Shown here one piece after another: positions 63,506-64,000 of a stretch of DNA of 64,000 bases. The position numbers and the translations under genes are program-made. Positions within the stretch are counted from its first letter, which is position 1. Each line of letters opens with the position of its first letter. The notes beneath the pieces are model-generated. The model made no database searches and was not told the DNA's origin. It saw only the letters and a list, made by a program, of their open reading frames with translations. Source of the DNA: Bacteroidia bacterium. GTDB taxonomy: Bacteria; Bacteroidota; Bacteroidia; NS11-12g; UBA955. The stretch is from positions 496,001 through 560,000 of the forward strand of contig JALOAG010000001.1 of assembly GCA_023228875.1 (NCBI GenBank), in the 5' to 3' direction.

Positions 63506-63957
63506 CTATATAGTCTTTCTTTAATGATTAATTTTTGAAATTCAATTTCTGTTAAATTGTAAAGTGATTTTAAATCTGGTTTGGTAGTACCACCTTTCAA
63601 ATAAACACCCCAAATCTTAAATATTGTGATAAGCCTTTCTTCTTCATCATAATCTAAATAGGGTTCACAATTTAATCCGAAGAAGAATGCGAACATTTCC
63701 TCATCTATTTCAGTAGGGGAGAATGTTTGAATAAGGTTGTCAAGATTAGCTACTGAAAAACTATTTAATTGACCATCGGTAAAGTCAGCATCATATTTAG
63801 GTGGAGTTAGAATTATCTCGCCAGAGGGACAATTTGCTTTTCCTTGAGCTTTAGCTTCTTTTTTACTTGTTGAAGAGCCGCCTCCGGAACCATCTTTACA
63901 AGTCCAAACCCACCATCCAGTAGTTTTAGATTTTTCAATTTTGTAGTTTTTTGCCAT
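63499..63957 (-). CDS. Hypothetical protein with N-terminal lysine/glycine/serine-rich segment
   Basis: A 152-residue protein that I do not recognise. The first 50 residues (YKIEKSKTTGWWVWTCKDGSG, GGSSTSKKEAKAQGKANC) suggest a short strand pair with tryptophans and two cysteines, then a helical second part (TEIDEEMFAFFFGLNCEPYLDYDEEERLITIF). No signal peptide. It is the first gene of a two-gene unit with the FGE-like gene and reads towards the inverted repeat at 62687. No strong promoter element was found in the last 43 bases of the window. Confidence 0.5.
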   Translation of the reverse strand: MAKNYKIEKSKTTGWWVWTCKDGSGGGSSTSKKEAKAQGKANCPSGEIILTPPKYDADFTDGQLNSFSVANLDNLIQTFSPTEIDEEMFAFFFGLNCEPYLDYDEEERLITIFKIWGVYLKGGTTKPDLKSLYNLTEIEFQKLIIKERLYRC

Positions 63958-64000
63958 TGTCTTATTGTCTATATTGCAAGTAAATGTTTTTTATCGTTTA

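Overview
The window is AT-rich chromosomal DNA from a member of the Bacteroidota. Several independent features point there. At least twenty genes carry the phylum's TAnnTTTG -7 promoter element close to the start codon. There is a subtilase with a type IX secretion sorting domain, and OmpA/PD40/TPR outer-membrane proteins. A caa3-type oxidase locus has two subunit III genes. OstA-like, DUF3822, GT2 and Porin_10-type genes are present, and there is an N-truncated remnant of a MoaC-MoaB fusion. I cannot place it below class level.

Layout. 1-7.5 kb: end of a secreted-protein gene, queG with a PorE-like OmpA protein, a beta-barrel porin, a periplasmic thioredoxin, tRNA-Thr(CGT) and a short-chain fatty acid transporter. 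7.7-13.1 kb: a class V aminotransferase, then a small glycan/lipid-carrier cluster (FAD oxidoreductase, methyltransferase, GT2) and an RmlD-type reductase. 13.2-15.9 kb: a TPP riboswitch in front of a TonB-dependent receptor, so the receptor is probably for thiamine or a precursor. 16-25.5 kb: the most distinctive region, a nitrosative-stress and NO-respiration-like island. It holds a five-fold DUF2249/ScdA/hemerythrin fusion, a DUF1858/DUF2249 protein, a NnrS-like membrane protein, a SufT-type protein, an Rrf2 regulator, a CuA subunit II, a subunit I that lacks the oxidase active-site tyrosine, a SCO protein, and a diheme cytochrome c gene. The cytochrome gene is broken by an amber codon and joined in frame to a truncated moaC-moaB. 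25.5-38.6 kb: housekeeping and envelope genes (MORN protein, LtaS-like transferase, CPA2 antiporter, glycosyltransferase plus epimerase, secreted subtilase, prfC). 38.6-48 kb: the ordinary caa3 oxidase operon, with an OmpA/PD40 gene and cyoE between its two parts. 48-62.3 kb: paaN, YceI, DUF3822-rsmD-coaD, kbl, ftsH, OstA-like, prmC and feoAB. 62.3-64 kb: a gene-poor stretch with a large imperfect inverted repeat, then two poorly conserved genes, probably accessory.

The window holds two heme-copper enzymes that can be compared directly. The caa3 subunit I (40349-42262) has the HPEVY active-site motif. The island subunit I (21665-23107) has HTIANE at that place. With its neighbours, this makes the second enzyme a candidate CuA-type NO reductase.

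The sequence also shows damage or unusual starts. An in-frame TAG and a deletion junction occur at 24.4-24.7 kb. The DUF3822 gene has an apparent one-base loss just after its start codon (51.25 kb). The longest cyoE reading frame begins inside a terminator. Several other starts were moved because the -7 element lies on or downstream of the longer start. I see no CRISPR array, rRNA, phage, transposase or complete insertion sequence.
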